Assembly (NCBI RefSeq): GCF_021869535.1
Contig: NW_026262668.1
Location: 73,863,558-73,927,557 of the forward strand
Reading direction: 5' to 3'
Length of the DNA: 64,000 nucleotides
Origin: Mytilus californianus
Lineage: Eukaryota; Mollusca; Bivalvia; Mytilida; Mytilidae
In this document: positions 35,356-48,024 of the stretch, piece after piece
How positions within the stretch are numbered: position 1 is the stretch's first letter
How the letters are laid out: every line of letters begins with the position of its first letter
Translations under genes and position numbers: made by a program
The notes under the pieces: generated by a model
Seen by the model: only the letters and a program-made list of their open reading frames with translations
Database searches by the model: none
Told to the model about the DNA's origin: nothing

Positions 35356-35547
35356 AAACGGAAATTTTCTGAAACTGACATCATTAAGGTCTTATTTTAT
35401 TTTATTGACATCCTATTTTTTACGCTTGTAGAACGTGTTTTTGAACAGACAATTTACATTCCTATTGTTACCAACTGTGCTCCTTTTCTTGTCGACTTCT
35501 TCATATGAGGCAGACTCAACAGGAGATACTATGAATGAAAGAGAAAT
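35356..35547 (+). pseudogene. RT-2 fragment, duplicated copy
   Basis: Duplicate of 30229-30420, with the same TNCAP motif and the same stop. Confidence 0.7.
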
Positions 35548-36896
35548 TTAGGCAACAGTAGTTTACCGCTGTTCAAATCTCATAAATCGATTTTGAAGAT
35601 AAATCAAGATTACACATAAAAACTGAGAGACTCGAAAGACGTTGACAGGGAAAGCGTCTGCTGCTATGCATGCATCAACCGCTATGCGAATACACAACTA
35701 TTAAAATGTCACACTCGGGAATAGGAAACGCTCGGTAAAATTACAGATTAGAATTGTATCTAAAGATCTAAGACTGCGAAAAAATGTCGCTAGTGAGTTG
35801 AGACACAGCTTATCTCATCGGTCAACCAATTTGTGATGGTCATCGTTAAACTTATGTTATCAAGATTTCAGTCTTTCTTTCTGTTAACTCTGTTGAACAG
35901 TGTTTGTGTAAGGAGCATACCCTTCTAATGAAGTCCGTATAGTGTAAGTAAAATAACAAAAATACCGAACTCCAAGGAAAATTCAAATCGGAAAGTCCCT
36001 TATCAAATGGCAAAATCAAAAGCTCAAACACATCAAACGAATGGAAAACAACTGTCATATTCCTGACTTGGTACAGGCATTTCCTTATGTAGAAAATGGT
36101 GGATTAAACGTGGTTTTATAGCTAGATAAACCCCTCACTTGTATGGCAGTCGCATAAAATTCCATTATATTGACAACAATGTGTGAACAAAACAAACAGA
36201 CATAATAGGTAAATATGTCAAAATAGGGGTACAGCAGTCAACATTATATTATAATCTTTATCACTATAAAAACCAACAAATTTGTCAACAAAGAAAAACA
36301 AAATGGCATATAGACAAAGCACATAAGCAAAAATGAAAGACAAGAATACAAAAAATGACCACAGCACAACAACATATTGGCGGGATGTATAAGTACCGAG
36401 CCACGCCAAATAGTGGAGCGGCGAATGTTGAAAAAGACGATTAGTTAACGAGTTTAAATTACCTATATACCTCATGGAATATCAATGTCTTAAAATGTCT
36501 ATCGATTATTCAACTTCAAAAAATACTTGTCGTAAATATCAAATGTGGTGACAATGACGTTAAAAACGACCTTTACTGTCGTTACCCAACTGTCACCGAA
36601 CACCACAGTTACTGTTTCGATAGACTAATCTCATAATTAACCCTTTTCTAAACATGATTTGTGAACTAAATTAGTTAATAGGGTTACTCTTGAACTTCAT
36701 ACATTATAAGAGCATTTTTGATGAGTATTATATTTAAATCATAGAGCAACTGAAAATTGTTGAAAAAAACATAAAAATTTTTTTTGCCTAGCATTATTTG
36801 CACGTGCCATAAATGTGTATTTTGAAGGTACGACCGTAAAGCCGTCGTATAATACTTCAATCGACTCGATTTACTTTTTGAAGAAAATTAGTAATA
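35548..36896 (+). repeat. repeat mosaic, duplicated copy
   Basis: Duplicate of 30421-31769 with single-base differences (for example 'taggggtacagc' for 'tagggatacagc'). Confidence 0.7.
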
Positions 36897-39806
36897 AGCA
36901 ATATAGTTGGTTAAACATCTGCATTTCCTAAGAATTTCAATTCCGGATACTTGTCACACATGAACCGACGCTGTTCTGGTTTCTAGTTATCATCCCACAT
37001 TTGGATATTTTGCGATGGTCATTTGTAGTCATTATCACGCGTATTTCTTGTTTACTTTAGAATTTCTGAAGCTTTACGATTTATGTATATTATTAGGTAT
37101 TGTTGTTTAGTCGTGTTTGTTGAATTTAACCGTGAAAGTGACAATCTTTGTAGGGTGCGTTTGGTTTTCAGGTGTGTTCTATCCGTTGGACATTCAAGTA
37201 AAAGGACAATTACACTAGTTCGTTAAAACTGGCTCAGTTCGATGCCAAGAAAAGGTGCTCTGAAGCTGGAGTTGACAAATACATTACCTGCAATTTTATA
37301 TTTGCTGAAATTTTAAGGATAGCAACATAATCTAGAAAAAAAATCTGCTAAATGCTGCAGCACTGAGACGTGATGATTTATTTATTTATTTCAATAAACT
37401 ATGTAATGATTAATGTATACTGATTAAACCATATTTAGGTATGACAGGTCTTGTTTTAAAAGCTACACAAGTAAACAGAATTTGAAATCAGTAGCACGAC
37501 TAAAAAGGAAGCACCAGATATGAAGCCAGATTTGTCCAATTCTTTGTTGGTTGAAAGTAATGTTGACCTGGCCTCTCGATACATTAAAGTGTATAATTTG
37601 CAAGAAATTTCTCAAAGAAAGTAAAAACATTATATACCATGCTGGAAGATTAACAAATCTAAATGATGTTACTGTTAGAGCAGGCGACGCTGATATGATA
37701 TACCGAATAAAGCATGAGAATTTGCTCAATAACGCAATTTATTATTCTGCACGTTTGACCACATGCTTGGCATAAAGACCAAATTACACAAAGAGTAGTT
37801 AAAATTATAGACAAAAGACATTATTCGTGACAAAAAGACTCACTTTAGTAAAACCTACTGCAATTACTCTAAACTCAAGACTAAACTTAAGAAGCACTAC
37901 ATAGATGTCAAAGTGTTCTTTTCTAAACAAAGTCATGGTAAATCGAACATTTAATTTGCAAGCGTCATTTATATTGGCGACGCCTTTAAAGTCGAGAATA
38001 ACATCAAAGGAAAATCAAATATGTTTAAAAGCCGACTTCCCGCTGTAACCATGAAGAAGCAGATACCACAATGATTGATTTTCCATGCTTTTCATGCTGA
38101 TGCAATGTTTTTCTACCTGGTGATTAAAATTACAAAATTAAAAAGTATGTGTTCAGACTGGTTCTATTGACTGCTTGAAGGATAACAGACGATTTATCCC
38201 AGTTCACGCCACTGTTTCGTCTTTTAACCCAGTTGTCACAGATATTCTGCCGATCATTAATGCCTAGAGTGGATTTTATTTCACTTCAAATTTTTGTGGA
38301 ATCGGTAAAAAGTCAGTATGCAACCTCCTTAGGACGAAAGCAAGCCACTTCAGTAATCTTGCTGCATTAGAACACGGTGATGTTGATAGTGCTATATACG
38401 ATGCTAGAATGTTTGTTATACGACTTAAAATACAAGTTCAATAAATCGCACAACAATTTAAATTGGCTAAGACAACAGTTGGCTATAATTATGTAAAGAG
38501 TGTAATAAAACTGCCGACATGTGAGTTAGTATTTAAGCAACACGTTCTACATTTGTACGTGCACTATGGAAAAGCAAAGTTTGGGTGTAGGCAAATGTTG
38601 GAAAATTTAGCAAAATGACAAGTAAGAGCCAGTTATCTTTGAAGGACAAATGGCATCAAACTCTCAACAAGACCTTGTTTGCTCATGTAAAAGAGAAAGC
38701 ATGTGCAAGCAGCATGCGGTAACAAGGAGCAGCGACTCATTTCTACTCATAAGTCATGAACATTTTAGTGTAACTTACGATCAACTTTAGTCGTAAGATT
38801 TCTTGGTAAAAAGAGTCATATTCCAGTGGCAGTCCAAATTTCTCCGACCTTCATCCCGGACGTCTTCTGTTACAGGACCTACCTATTGTATGTATTGTTA
38901 ATGTGTTCTGGTCCTGAACATGCATGAAATATTTGCCACTGGACATTAAGCAACCAACATTCAATCAATCAATCTTTCCTGCACGCGTTTTTGTTTTGTC
39001 AAAATGTAGGTAATAGTAATAATGACCATGCCGTATTAGCTTTCTATAATTTTTTCGACGATTCATTCGGTCATGTCTTACTTTTTAAATTTGTCATAAA
39101 ACCCGCTTGGATTCACTACAGTACCGTTGAATGAAAGTTAATCGTATTTGTCACTTCAATAACTTATGCTTCTTGAATCATATGAAAACTTATCGTGTAA
39201 TGAGACTAACAGTGGGAAATGTTTTCAAGAAAACTCCGTGACATGACAAGTCCTGGAAAACAGAGACGAAATCTAACCTGCAAATGTTGTTGGATTTTAT
39301 GTTTTTGGATACTCTATTAATATATATATTTAATAATTTATGTATGTATATCTTGTCCAGAAATGCTTTTTATCGAGGTCGAAGATCAAGGTCATTCTGT
39401 TGCAGTTATTTATTAGGCTTTGAAATTTCCATCAAACGTGTTACCTTCGAAAAAGTTACAGAATACGTTATTCTGACGTCATGCGCTAATATGAAACACA
39501 TCTAAGTCGGAACTTAAGCATTGATAAATAACACTACTTGCATAATTTATTGAATGGCTTATAGATTTTGAAAAAATCTGCAGTTTGTTTCTCTAGATGA
39601 AAATAAGAATTTTTCAAGTGATGACCTTTGACCTTGATATAAGGCATGATGGCACCAGCCTACATTTTTACGACACATATATCCAATAAGTATACGATTT
39701 AAGCTTTCAAATGAGCTATTTTAATGCCATGAGGTATGTAGGTAATTTAAAAAAATTCTAAAATTGTCCTCTCCACCGCTCCGCTAAAAAGGATATTACC
39801 AAAAAT
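36897..39806 (+). repeat. block P, copy 2
   Basis: Nearly identical to 31770-34679, with the same 160-bp extra segment and the same broken frames. SINE-like 3' domain at 38817-38965; DR1 motif at 39622-39634. Confidence 0.8.
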
Positions 39807-39889
39807 GGACTTAACAGTAAAGGTTAATAATTTACAAAGACAAATAAAAGAACACTATAACACGTAATTAAGATGATAAACAAAGTCAG

Positions 39890-40375
39890 TACATAGAATC
39901 TATACTTCCAGAAAATCATGTATTATTTGTGGAGTTGATACGGAATATTTATCAACAAGGTCTTGGTATCAGCCGATGACGAGACGTTCTTTGACATAAC
40001 CCTGGTTCATCAACTTTTGCTCAGACACCGATGACGTTTTATAAAGTCTGGGTAGCAGCTGCAAGCTAGCTCTTTAATACCGAATTAGTTGGGAAATGTA
40101 TATCCCATATGCAGGTGAAGTTGGTATATTGCTACTAAGGTGGGGGAAATTGATAATTTCAAAATTAAAGTCTCGTTTGTCATAGATTCTGGTACTGAGA
40201 TGACCGCTTATGTCAAATGCGAGGTATAAGTCTAAACATGAGACAGAGGAAGCCGTGTCTGTTTCTTTAATTTCTAGTTCTGGAGGATATATTAATGGAA
40301 CCCAATCAGAAAAGTTTAGATTGTTAATGGAAAGAACATCACCAATATATCTGAATGTGAAATTAAATGATCTGG
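39890..40375 (-). pseudogene. RT-2-type reverse transcriptase, palm motif C to thumb (block X, copy 1)
   Basis: On the minus strand the sequence reads FNFTFRYIGDVLSINNLNF from about 40375, then WVPLIYPPELEIKETDTAS, LDLYLAFDISGHLSTRIYDK, FNFEIINFPHLSSNIPTSPA, YGIYISQLIRY, KLMNQGYVKERLV and KYSVSTPQIIHDF. These are the palm end and thumb of the same RT group as 30229-30420, in an independent lineage and opposite orientation. The catalytic YIDD has become YIGD, and stops and indels follow in the thumb, so it is dead. The second copy (51480-52643) keeps YIDD but is split by an insertion. Earlier RT motifs are missing here. Confidence 0.8.
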
Positions 40376-40559
40376 CTTCTTTGATCTTCTTGTTTTGACA
40401 AGTGTCTGAAGGAACTCCGACTCATATGAAAATAAGAAGAGGTCGGCAAAGAGAGGCGTGAACATGCACGAGTATAAGTATTAATAGAGACAGATAGGTG
40501 TATACCATACAATGGGACAGAGGACATATTACCGCATTGAAATGGGAAGCAGAATTATT

Positions 40560-40745
40560 CTTTAAATTCACAGTTCGCTATATAGATGATGTTTTCTTAC
40601 TAAAGAATCAAAGTTTGTCGACTATGATGAACGTATCTGTTCCATCGAGTTTGAAATAAAGGATACAATAGATACAATTAAGTTTTCCTCCTATCTTAAC
40701 TTGTAGCTAGACACTGAAAACGAGGGTTGGTTGACATTTTCAAAT
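40560..40745 (+). pseudogene. RT-2 fragment with YIDD motif (plus strand)
   Basis: Reads FTVRYIDDVFLLKNQS (catalytic YIDD around 40577-40590), then after frame changes SIEFEIKDTIDTIKFSSYLN and LDTENEGWLTF. This is the palm-to-thumb transition of an RT-2 element in the plus strand. It lies head-to-head with the minus-strand RT at 39890-40375. Only the last part (about 52615-52680) is retained in the second X block. Confidence 0.7.
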
Positions 40746-42049
40746 ATCATAAGACCCGAACGAGTCTTAACTACAGCCATTTTCCATCCTAAATACTCAA
40801 AGGATCTAAGATGGAGTAAACCTTACGCAAATTTGACCTTAGACTGTTTTTGTTTGGTCTTTTTGGTTATATGGTATCCCATGAATATATATTACCGGAT
40901 TGCCAATCCAGAGAAGTTTAGAAATATACAGTAGTTAACATGCTGTCGACGAGTATTGCAATTATAGAAGTAGAAAAAATTATCCACTGGACGTGACGAA
41001 GGGCTATACGTCTATTGCTATATATCTAGAATTCCCAATTGATAACTTTTCTCTACAGGAACATCATTAATTTAATGCATCGGTATCCTGACCACATTAC
41101 ATTCACACACTATTGGTTATACCGGTAATTGTTAGATTGTCTTACTGTTGAATTTCTCAAATATAAAGGTACTGCAATGAACGAAGAATCTGAAAACAAC
41201 ATCGTGACAGTAGGGGTTTCGGTTGGGTTTCATGCGATTCCAACTGTTTTCTCTCTCTCATGGTTTCTGTTTATTCTTGGACATTAAATTTCAACTGCTA
41301 TCGGGACAGTACATTTATCTTCATCTTAAAGTAACTGGAGAAAATAGGACATGGTTTAATGGAGTTAAAATGAAGGATATATGGGTAGTTCATCCTGTTT
41401 GTAAATGGTTCGTTTTGCTAAATCTTTTATAAATTAGATTCTGTGTTGTGTTTTGTTGTTTTTGTGTTTTGGTCGTTTTACTTTTTGGTCATGGTGTAGT
41501 CTGCATTTGTTGGACTTGTGCTCTTTGATTGTCCCTTGTTATAGGCTTCCTCTTTTTCACTCACGTATTTCAGTCTGTAATTCTAAAGAACTGTTTTTAA
41601 AAATTCACAACATATTTGTCTAGCATACGTCTGATCTGCTGTAAGGTTAAGTTCAGAAAAGCGTTCCGGACGAACGAAATTATAAAGTGTTCTTTCATTT
41701 ACCGTAAAGGGTTCACAAAATACCCAGGTGTTTGTTGTGTCGAACAAACTTACAATAGTTGTTTGTTTATGTACATGTACACTTGTTTGAGAAAAGGCAT
41801 ATGATTAGCATTGGCACAATTGTCAAATGCCTATTCCCGTTCAACTTAAATACAAAGGTCATTCATGGTGGACTGTGATGGTCCCTTATGCTATACTAAG
41901 CTGTCAAAATCACACTCGAATGTAAAGCAATGGACTTTTAGTACATGTATATACTTCTACTGTAGAATTTGAATGTGAAAGTTGCAATTTCCCCTGATAA
42001 CATGATAAAATCCTTAAATCATCAACATATTTTATAGGGGTAACACAAC
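40746..42049 (+). other. degenerate retroelement-like sequence, no gene
   Basis: 40790-40870 resembles 43770-43860 ('ggtatcccatgaat' / 'ggtttcccatgaat'), and 41150-41210 resembles 44085-44125 ('caatgaacgaagaatc' / 'ctaagaacgaagaata'). Both locations therefore keep the same eroded element, probably RT-2. The open frames at 40731-40934 and 41223-41432 match nothing I know. 41440-41560 resembles the RT-2 tail. Confidence 0.4.
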
Positions 42050-42262
42050 GGGTGTCCCATAGAGAGCAGGATCTGCTTACCCTTCCAGAGCACCTGATGC
42101 ATTTGGTGGGGTTCGTGTTGCTCAGTCTTTAGTTTTCCATGTTATGTTTTGCATACTGTTATTTGTCTTCTGGTCGTTTTTCAGTTTTTGCCATGGCATT
42201 GTCAGTTTGTTTTCGACTTATGAGTTTGAATATCCCTTTGGTATCTTTCGCCCCTCTTTTAT
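42050..42262 (+). repeat. RT-2 retroelement 3' end
   Basis: 'gagagcaggatctgcttacc' and 'gttgctcagtctttagtttt' with 'ggcattgtcagtttgttttc', the same order as at 46800-46990, 55120-55330 and 61600-61800. Confidence 0.65.
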
Positions 42263-43023
42263 AGATTGAAATATTTCTAATACAATTTTCAGTCTACGAA
42301 CTTTTATTTCTTGTTATTTTTATGAGTTTGCATTAAAAGTTGAGAATTAATGCGCTTCATAGTATACTTATTTAAGATTTCCAGAAAACCAGGGGTTACT
42401 TTAAGTGGCAGTTGCCTATCGGACGGTCGCTTGTCGTTACAAGACTTTTAATATAGGTTGAAAATTGACATGTAGAAAGGTGATAAATGTACAATTCAGG
42501 ATATGCCTGGTTTCAATGAAGTTAAACTTAAGGTAAAATATTTAGGAAGCTGTGGAAATTGAAAAAAAAATGGTTGAATAGAATCTGATAGGTATTTGAA
42601 TTGTTGGTCTGACACCTAATCGCATACAAAGATTTGCTGTATTACATATGTTTGTGAGAATATTACAGAGTTCATATTGCTCCATCTTTAGCTTTCTGTG
42701 TATAATGTTGTTTTGTCTTGTTTTCGCTGATTTCTTTTGGTCATGGTGTTTTTTCATATTTTTTTAGTGTCTCTTAAATTTCTGGGATAAATCCTTAAAA
42801 TTATTGTATTTTAATTATTTCTTTACCCAGAAAGGAACTGTGGGAAATCTTGGAATTGGTCCTCTCAGAATGTATCCAAAACTATTTTTGTATTTTACTA
42901 AAGGTACTGGAACAAATACTGGATCTTGTAAATAAAAAAGATCGGATATAATCTTCCCATTGGAATGGCCGATGTTAACACAAATATATGGGTTTAGGAA
43001 GGGATAAATCATACTTTGTAAAT
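42263..43023 (+). other. partly repeat; no gene
   Basis: Another RT-2 tail-like piece at 42670-42770 ('tccatctttagctttctgtg' ... 'ggtcatggtg'). The rest is unassigned. Confidence 0.4.
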
Positions 43024-43215
43024 CGACTCTGATTCAAACAAAATCTTCTCTGAAACTGACATCAAAATGCTTGATTTTTTCATTGAAACATTGTTACTTT
43101 TGGAGGACATGTTTTAACAGACAATTTGTATTCCTATGAGAGTTAACTGTATTTCTCTTCTTGCTGACTTTTTCCTTCATTTATATGAGGTATACTTCAT
43201 ACAAAGCCTTTGTGA
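43024..43215 (+). pseudogene. RT-2 fragment (fingers/palm), second locus
   Basis: Reads DSNKIFSETDIKMLDFFIET then LLLLEDMF, a stop, QTICIPMRVNCISLLADFF and HLYEVYFIQSL. It aligns with 30229-30420 but diverged separately: the TNCAP box has become VNCIS. One stop lies inside. A diverged tail region follows (43420-43520 matches the RT-2 3' end). Confidence 0.7.
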
Positions 43216-44419
43216 AACAATGATATGAAGCATTATCCTTTAACTACGTTTTGTTTAATTCAACGACAATATACTCTTCAGTTGAACTTGGAATAGACAA
43301 AGCATGTATACTTATTGATTTGATAATATTGTACTATTAGATGATGAATGTGTATATATAGATCATCTCTGAGGTGAAATTAAAAAATAAAAATAACAAA
43401 AAAAAAACGTTTTTAGTTTTTCATACACTGTTGTCCGTTTCTTAGTCGTTTTTATTTTGCCATGGCATTGTCAGTTTTTCTGCGACTTATTGTTTTTTAT
43501 TGTCCATATGGTATCTTCTGCCTCTTTTTCAAAAAGGTTTATCTAATATCCACGTTTATATTTACAAAAAATGCGTTCAGTTTAGGCATTTAAATAGTTG
43601 TCTGCCTCTCCGATATATAATTTTTCGCATCGCCTCCGATGTTAAGAACGATATGGAAAAAAAGATCGCAAACAATGCAAGACAAATAAATTTCGTCGCA
43701 AATTGTACGGTCACTATTATTTTATAGTTTCGAAGTACCTGACGTCTAAACTGCAGTCTTTCTCGTCAAAAATACTCAACAAGATCTTAGATAGAGCAAA
43801 TATTACACAAATTTGATTTTATACGGTCTTGTTTTTGTTCCCTCATTTGAATTATATGGTTTCCCATGAATTAATCATTCAAGACTGCCATTATTTTTTT
43901 TGCCGATGACGGGTAGTGTCAGTATTGTATTTTATCAGCTGAACGTAAGGAAGGACGATATGTCTATAGATATGCATCTATAATTCACAATTGTAAATTT
44001 TCTAGACAGAAACAAGATCAATAGTATAATGCATTGGTATTCAGACGGTAAATGCTACGTTTTCGTACAGTTCATTGAATTTTTCAAATACAAATGTACG
44101 GCTAAGAACGAAGAATACCAATCTGATTAAAATACTTATCTTGTATCCACGCTTCGCTTACAAAAATCTGAAACTCCGGTCTGTTTTCTGTTTGTGAGAC
44201 ATTGCGGTATCCCCTGGTATCAAAATTTTGGAGGCAGAAATTTGCTGATGTAATAATAACCAGATCCGAAAGTAGAACGGAGCATTGTCAGATTCTTGAA
44301 AACAAAACGAGGAAACAGTGTTTACATCAGCTAGGAAGAGTACGGGATAATAATTTTCTCATGGTAAGGGAGTCGACTTGATAATTATGATTTTCATGAA
44401 TATATTAACATTAACAAGG
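43216..44419 (+). other. eroded retroelement sequence, no gene
   Basis: RT-2 tail-like sequence at 43420-43520. 43770-44125 resembles 40790-41210. Other parts unassigned. Confidence 0.4.
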
Positions 44420-44443
44420 CATAACATTCAATTGCATGACGTG

Positions 44444-44509
44444 TTTCATTAGACACAGTGAGGTGTTACATTAGACACAGTGAGGTGTTTCATTAGACAC
44501 AGTGAGGTG
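44444..44509. repeat. 22-bp minisatellite, three units
   Basis: Three units of 'ttcattagacacagtgaggt' plus two bases. The equivalent sites in B (53348) and C (60066) have a single unit. Confidence 0.9.
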
Positions 44510-44930
44510 TTTCTTCATTTACACCTTTGGTGTGATTTATCAGTGTGTTAAGAAAAACAGGAAGTTGCTATAGGTTTGGACAGATACTATATCACAAGGT
44601 TAAAAAAAAAAATTAACAAAAAAAACTGAAACTAATGAGATTGTGTAGATTCTGTGTCAATTTCTAGGAAAATCTCAAGATTTGAATCAGACCTCGTTAA
44701 CGGTACCTTCAAGTTCACTAGGGACACTAAGAAAGGCGTGCACTAAAATAAGAATTATTTAGTGAATGGACATTGTCATTACATCAAAACAAGATTATAA
44801 GATTTCTGTCCCCGCAGAAAATACTCGGACAACATCGTTTTTGTTCGTTAATCACATTACATAAACTGTTTGTTAAAGAAAAAAGTATAACAAAAATACT
44901 GAACTCCAAAGCAAAAAAAAAAAAGGGCAA

Positions 44931-46594
44931 GTCCATAAAAACTGACAAAATCAAATGCTATTAATCAACGGAACAAGTGAAAAACTACTGCCGTATTTCT
45001 GACTTTGTACAGGCATTTCACAATGAAAATGGTGGGCTAAACCTGGTTTTATTGCTAGCTTAACCTCCCACTTGTATGACAATAGTTTATAAAATTTGGT
45101 AAGCAACCCAAACAGACATAATAGGTTAATGTGACAATAATTGGGATCGTGCAGCCAAACCTGTGCAAACATATATCACAGACATACAACTGAACTTAAA
45201 GTTATTGCCAATTAATTTGGAAACTCAGCATATACTCCCACAACCAGGAGGAAATCATAAACATGTTCTATGTTCCTGTGGACGTTTAACAAAAGATGAA
45301 CTTCTCGATCTTCATCATTGTACTGGTATATTAGAATTACATATAAGTTCTTACAAACAACGTTATATTGCGGTTGTTATGAACGTTAAAATATGTGTCT
45401 GATCGAAAACATTTTCGGCCAATTTGACATGTGCGTTACGAAAAGAATCTATTATTATCCTTCATGTTCATGTTCCTCTGTAAAGATGACGTTCTCTCAC
45501 TAAACCATTCAAAGATTGGTGGTGTTGATTGAGAACAATACATCACCACATAAGAGATGATTTCAGCTTTCCAACTGAGAACTTTCCATTTAAATGTAGC
45601 AACATTACAGCAGCCATTTCATATAGAGTATTTATCGCTCAGTTATTACGATATTTCAGAGCTTGCGTTTCCTATCATGATTCCTTGATAGATGGTTGCT
45701 GCCTACAAGGAAGTCCATAAAAAACTGACAAAATCAAATTCTATTAATCAACGGAACAAGTGAAAACCACTGCCATATTCCTGACTGTGTACAGGCATTT
45801 TCCAAAGAAAATGGTGGGTTAAACCTGGTTTTATAGCCAGGTTAACCTCCCACTTGTATGACAATAGTTTATAAAATTGGTTGAGCTACCAAAACAGACA
45901 TAATAGGTTAATGTGACAATAATTGGGATTCAGCAGCCAAAACTGTGTAAACATATATCACAGACATAAAACTGAACTGACTAAAAAATTCAAACAAACT
46001 TACAATTAAATTTAACAAAGACACCAACAAAAAAGGTGTAGATATTAAGAATTTGACGATGACGTCAACAAAAAAGGTTTTTGTCGTTGATAGTACATTC
46101 TGGACTAAAGTTATTGACAATTGATTTTGGAAACTCAACATATACTCCCACAACCAGGAGGAAATCATAAACATGTTCTATGTTCCTGTGGAAGTTCAAC
46201 AAAAGATGAAGTACTGGATCTTCCTGCACTGTACTAGTATTTTAAAATTACGTAAAAGTTCTTACAAACAACGTTATATTGCTGTTGTTATGAACGTTAA
46301 AATATGCGTTGATATCGTTGTTTGATCGAAAACATTTTCGGCAAATTTGATATGTGCGTTACGAATAGAAGCTAGCATTATCGTTCCTCTGTAAAGATGA
46401 TGTTCCCTCACCAAATCATTCAAAGACTGGTGATGAATGATTTCAGCTTTCCAACTGTGAACATTCCATTTACATGTAGCAACATTACAGCAGCGGCTTC
46501 ATATAGGGTATGTATCTCCCTGTTGATACGATATTTAAGAGATTTGCATTTCCTTTCATGATTTCCTTTATAGATGGTTGCTGATCACAAGGAA
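44931..46594 (+). repeat. tandem duplication inside block A
   Basis: The sequence from 'gtccataaaaactgac' (44931) to 'gatggttgctg...acaagg' (about 45710) is repeated at 45713-46594. Blocks B and C have one copy. The joint shares AAGT between the two ends. The first unit later lost about 130 bp (present at 45985-46112). Confidence 0.85.
45475..45720 (+). pseudogene. RT-2 thumb fragment (block A, unit 1)
   Basis: Eroded motif C as CKDDVLSLNHSKIGG (the YIDD tyrosine and isoleucine are replaced), then DDFSFPTENFPFKCSNITAA, ISYRVFIAQLLRYFRACVSY and HDSLID. This is the RT-2 thumb with a large internal deletion between the DD motif and the DDF block. It ends at the tandem-duplication joint. Non-functional. 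Confidence 0.7.
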
Positions 46595-46990
46595 GTTATT
46601 GAACCAAGGATTCCTAGTCGAAAAGTTGAAGTTGAAGTTTTACGGAGATGATTGACCGTTATGGAAAATCTGTCACAGATAACCACGGATATGTTAAAAC
46701 TGTCGAAGCGCTTCTCTCGTTATCCTTTCCTCGATTGTGATATCAACGAATGAGACGTTACACCGAATTTGAACTTTCCATGAGCAACACGACGGGCGCC
46801 ACACGTGGAGCAGGATATGCTTACCCTTCCGGAACACCTGCTACATTTGTATACTCCTCGTCTTGTGTGTGGTCAGTCTTTAGTTATGTATGTAGTGTTT
46901 AGCAGACTTTTGTTTGTAGATTTTCGTTTTTGTCATGATTTTGTCGGCTTCGTTTCAATTTGTGAGCTTTGATTCTCCGTTTGGTATATT
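46390..46990 (+). pseudogene. RT-2 thumb and 3' end (block A, unit 2)
   Basis: DDVPSPNHSK, FSFPTVNIPFTCSNITAA and CISLLIRYLR, then after a stop the remnants of the 'NQGFL' helix and the SQITTDMLKL block, followed by the 3' tail with 'gagcaggatatgcttaccc' and 'gtcagtctttagt'. Same arrangement at 54690-55330 and 61185-61800. All copies carry the same internal deletion and early stop, so they descend from one dead copy spread by segmental duplication. Confidence 0.75.
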
Positions 46991-47776
46991 CTGCATATTT
47001 TACCCTTTTGTCCTTTTGCAAAGCAAATATATATTCCTATCTAACATACCCTTATTTTGCTGATTGATAATCAAATTTTTTTTTGTCTTGATTTGTATAT
47101 TTAAATTTGATTACCGAGATTATTGGAAACAGATAAACTGCAGTGGCTCTGATTTGTTTACATAAAACACACATCGAAGTCAAATGATAACACTTTAATT
47201 TTCTTGTAAATTGAAGAGGTTTTTACTTGTTATATTAAAACCTAACACTCATAGTTTCAGTTTCCATGTGTCTGTCGTTAGCCACTAGCCCCAAACTTCA
47301 AGTTATGTACTCTGTATTCAAAGATTTGAAGATAAATAGGTACTAGTTGAAACATAATGAGTAGATAACTGATCTCATAATCGAACAAACAACAATCTTA
47401 TCTTTAAAATTCAACCAAGATATAATGTATGTGTACAGAACTTATTTTTCTTGAACTCTACGTTGAAAAAACACAAACGACAAAATTTCATCTGTTTTAA
47501 GATTTAATTAATACATTTATTATTTCATATAAATATATATATATATTATTAAATATAATATCTAAAGCATGGACATTAAAATTAGGAATTTGTAATTTCG
47601 GAAGTACTATTTACTATGAAATATTTTTGTTCTATTTACAAAGACGCACTTTCTCAAAGCTACCTTGGTCCATTATTTTGGGTATATACTACTGACATTT
47701 AGGAGAACAATTAAGACTGGATGTTTTAATCTAATAATGTATTTGTACCAATTGAAAACTATATTGTTCATTAAAA
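46991..47776. other. AT-rich 3' region of block A
   Basis: Shared with B (55331-56105) and C (61801-62580); includes (TA)n at about 47530-47545. No coding frame. Confidence 0.6.
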
Positions 47777-48024
47777 AATAAGGGCAACAGTAGTATACCG
47801 CTGTTCGAAAACTCATAAATCGATAGAGATAAAACCAAATCTGGGTTACAAACTAAAACTGAGGGAAACGCATCAAATATAAGAGGAGAACAACGACGTC
47901 GACACAACAACAAAAACACAACATTAAAATGTAAAACACACAGAAACGAACTATAATATAACAATGGCCATTTTCCTGACTTGGTACAGGACATTTTAAG
48001 AACAAAATGGTGGACTGAACCTGG
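47777..48024. mobile_element. 248-bp insertion with TTAAAA target duplication
   Basis: Present in A and absent from the matching sites of B (56105-56110) and C (62575-62580). Flanked by TTAAAA (47771-47776 and 48025-48030). Begins 'aataagggcaacagtagtat' and ends 'gtggactgaacctgg'. A reverse copy lies at 52150-52425, and a partial one at 30421-30480. A mussel repeat family with no coding capacity. Confidence 0.8.

Larger units (their letters stand above)
34680..39806. repeat. tandem duplication, copy 2 (5127 bp)
   Basis: Second, nearly identical copy of 29553-34679 in the same orientation. The first 78 bp are the piggyBac right end, without the rest of that element. After 39808 the sequence diverges from copy 1 and continues into block X, which also follows block P at 51405, so copy 2's right edge is the ancestral one. 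Confidence 0.95.
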
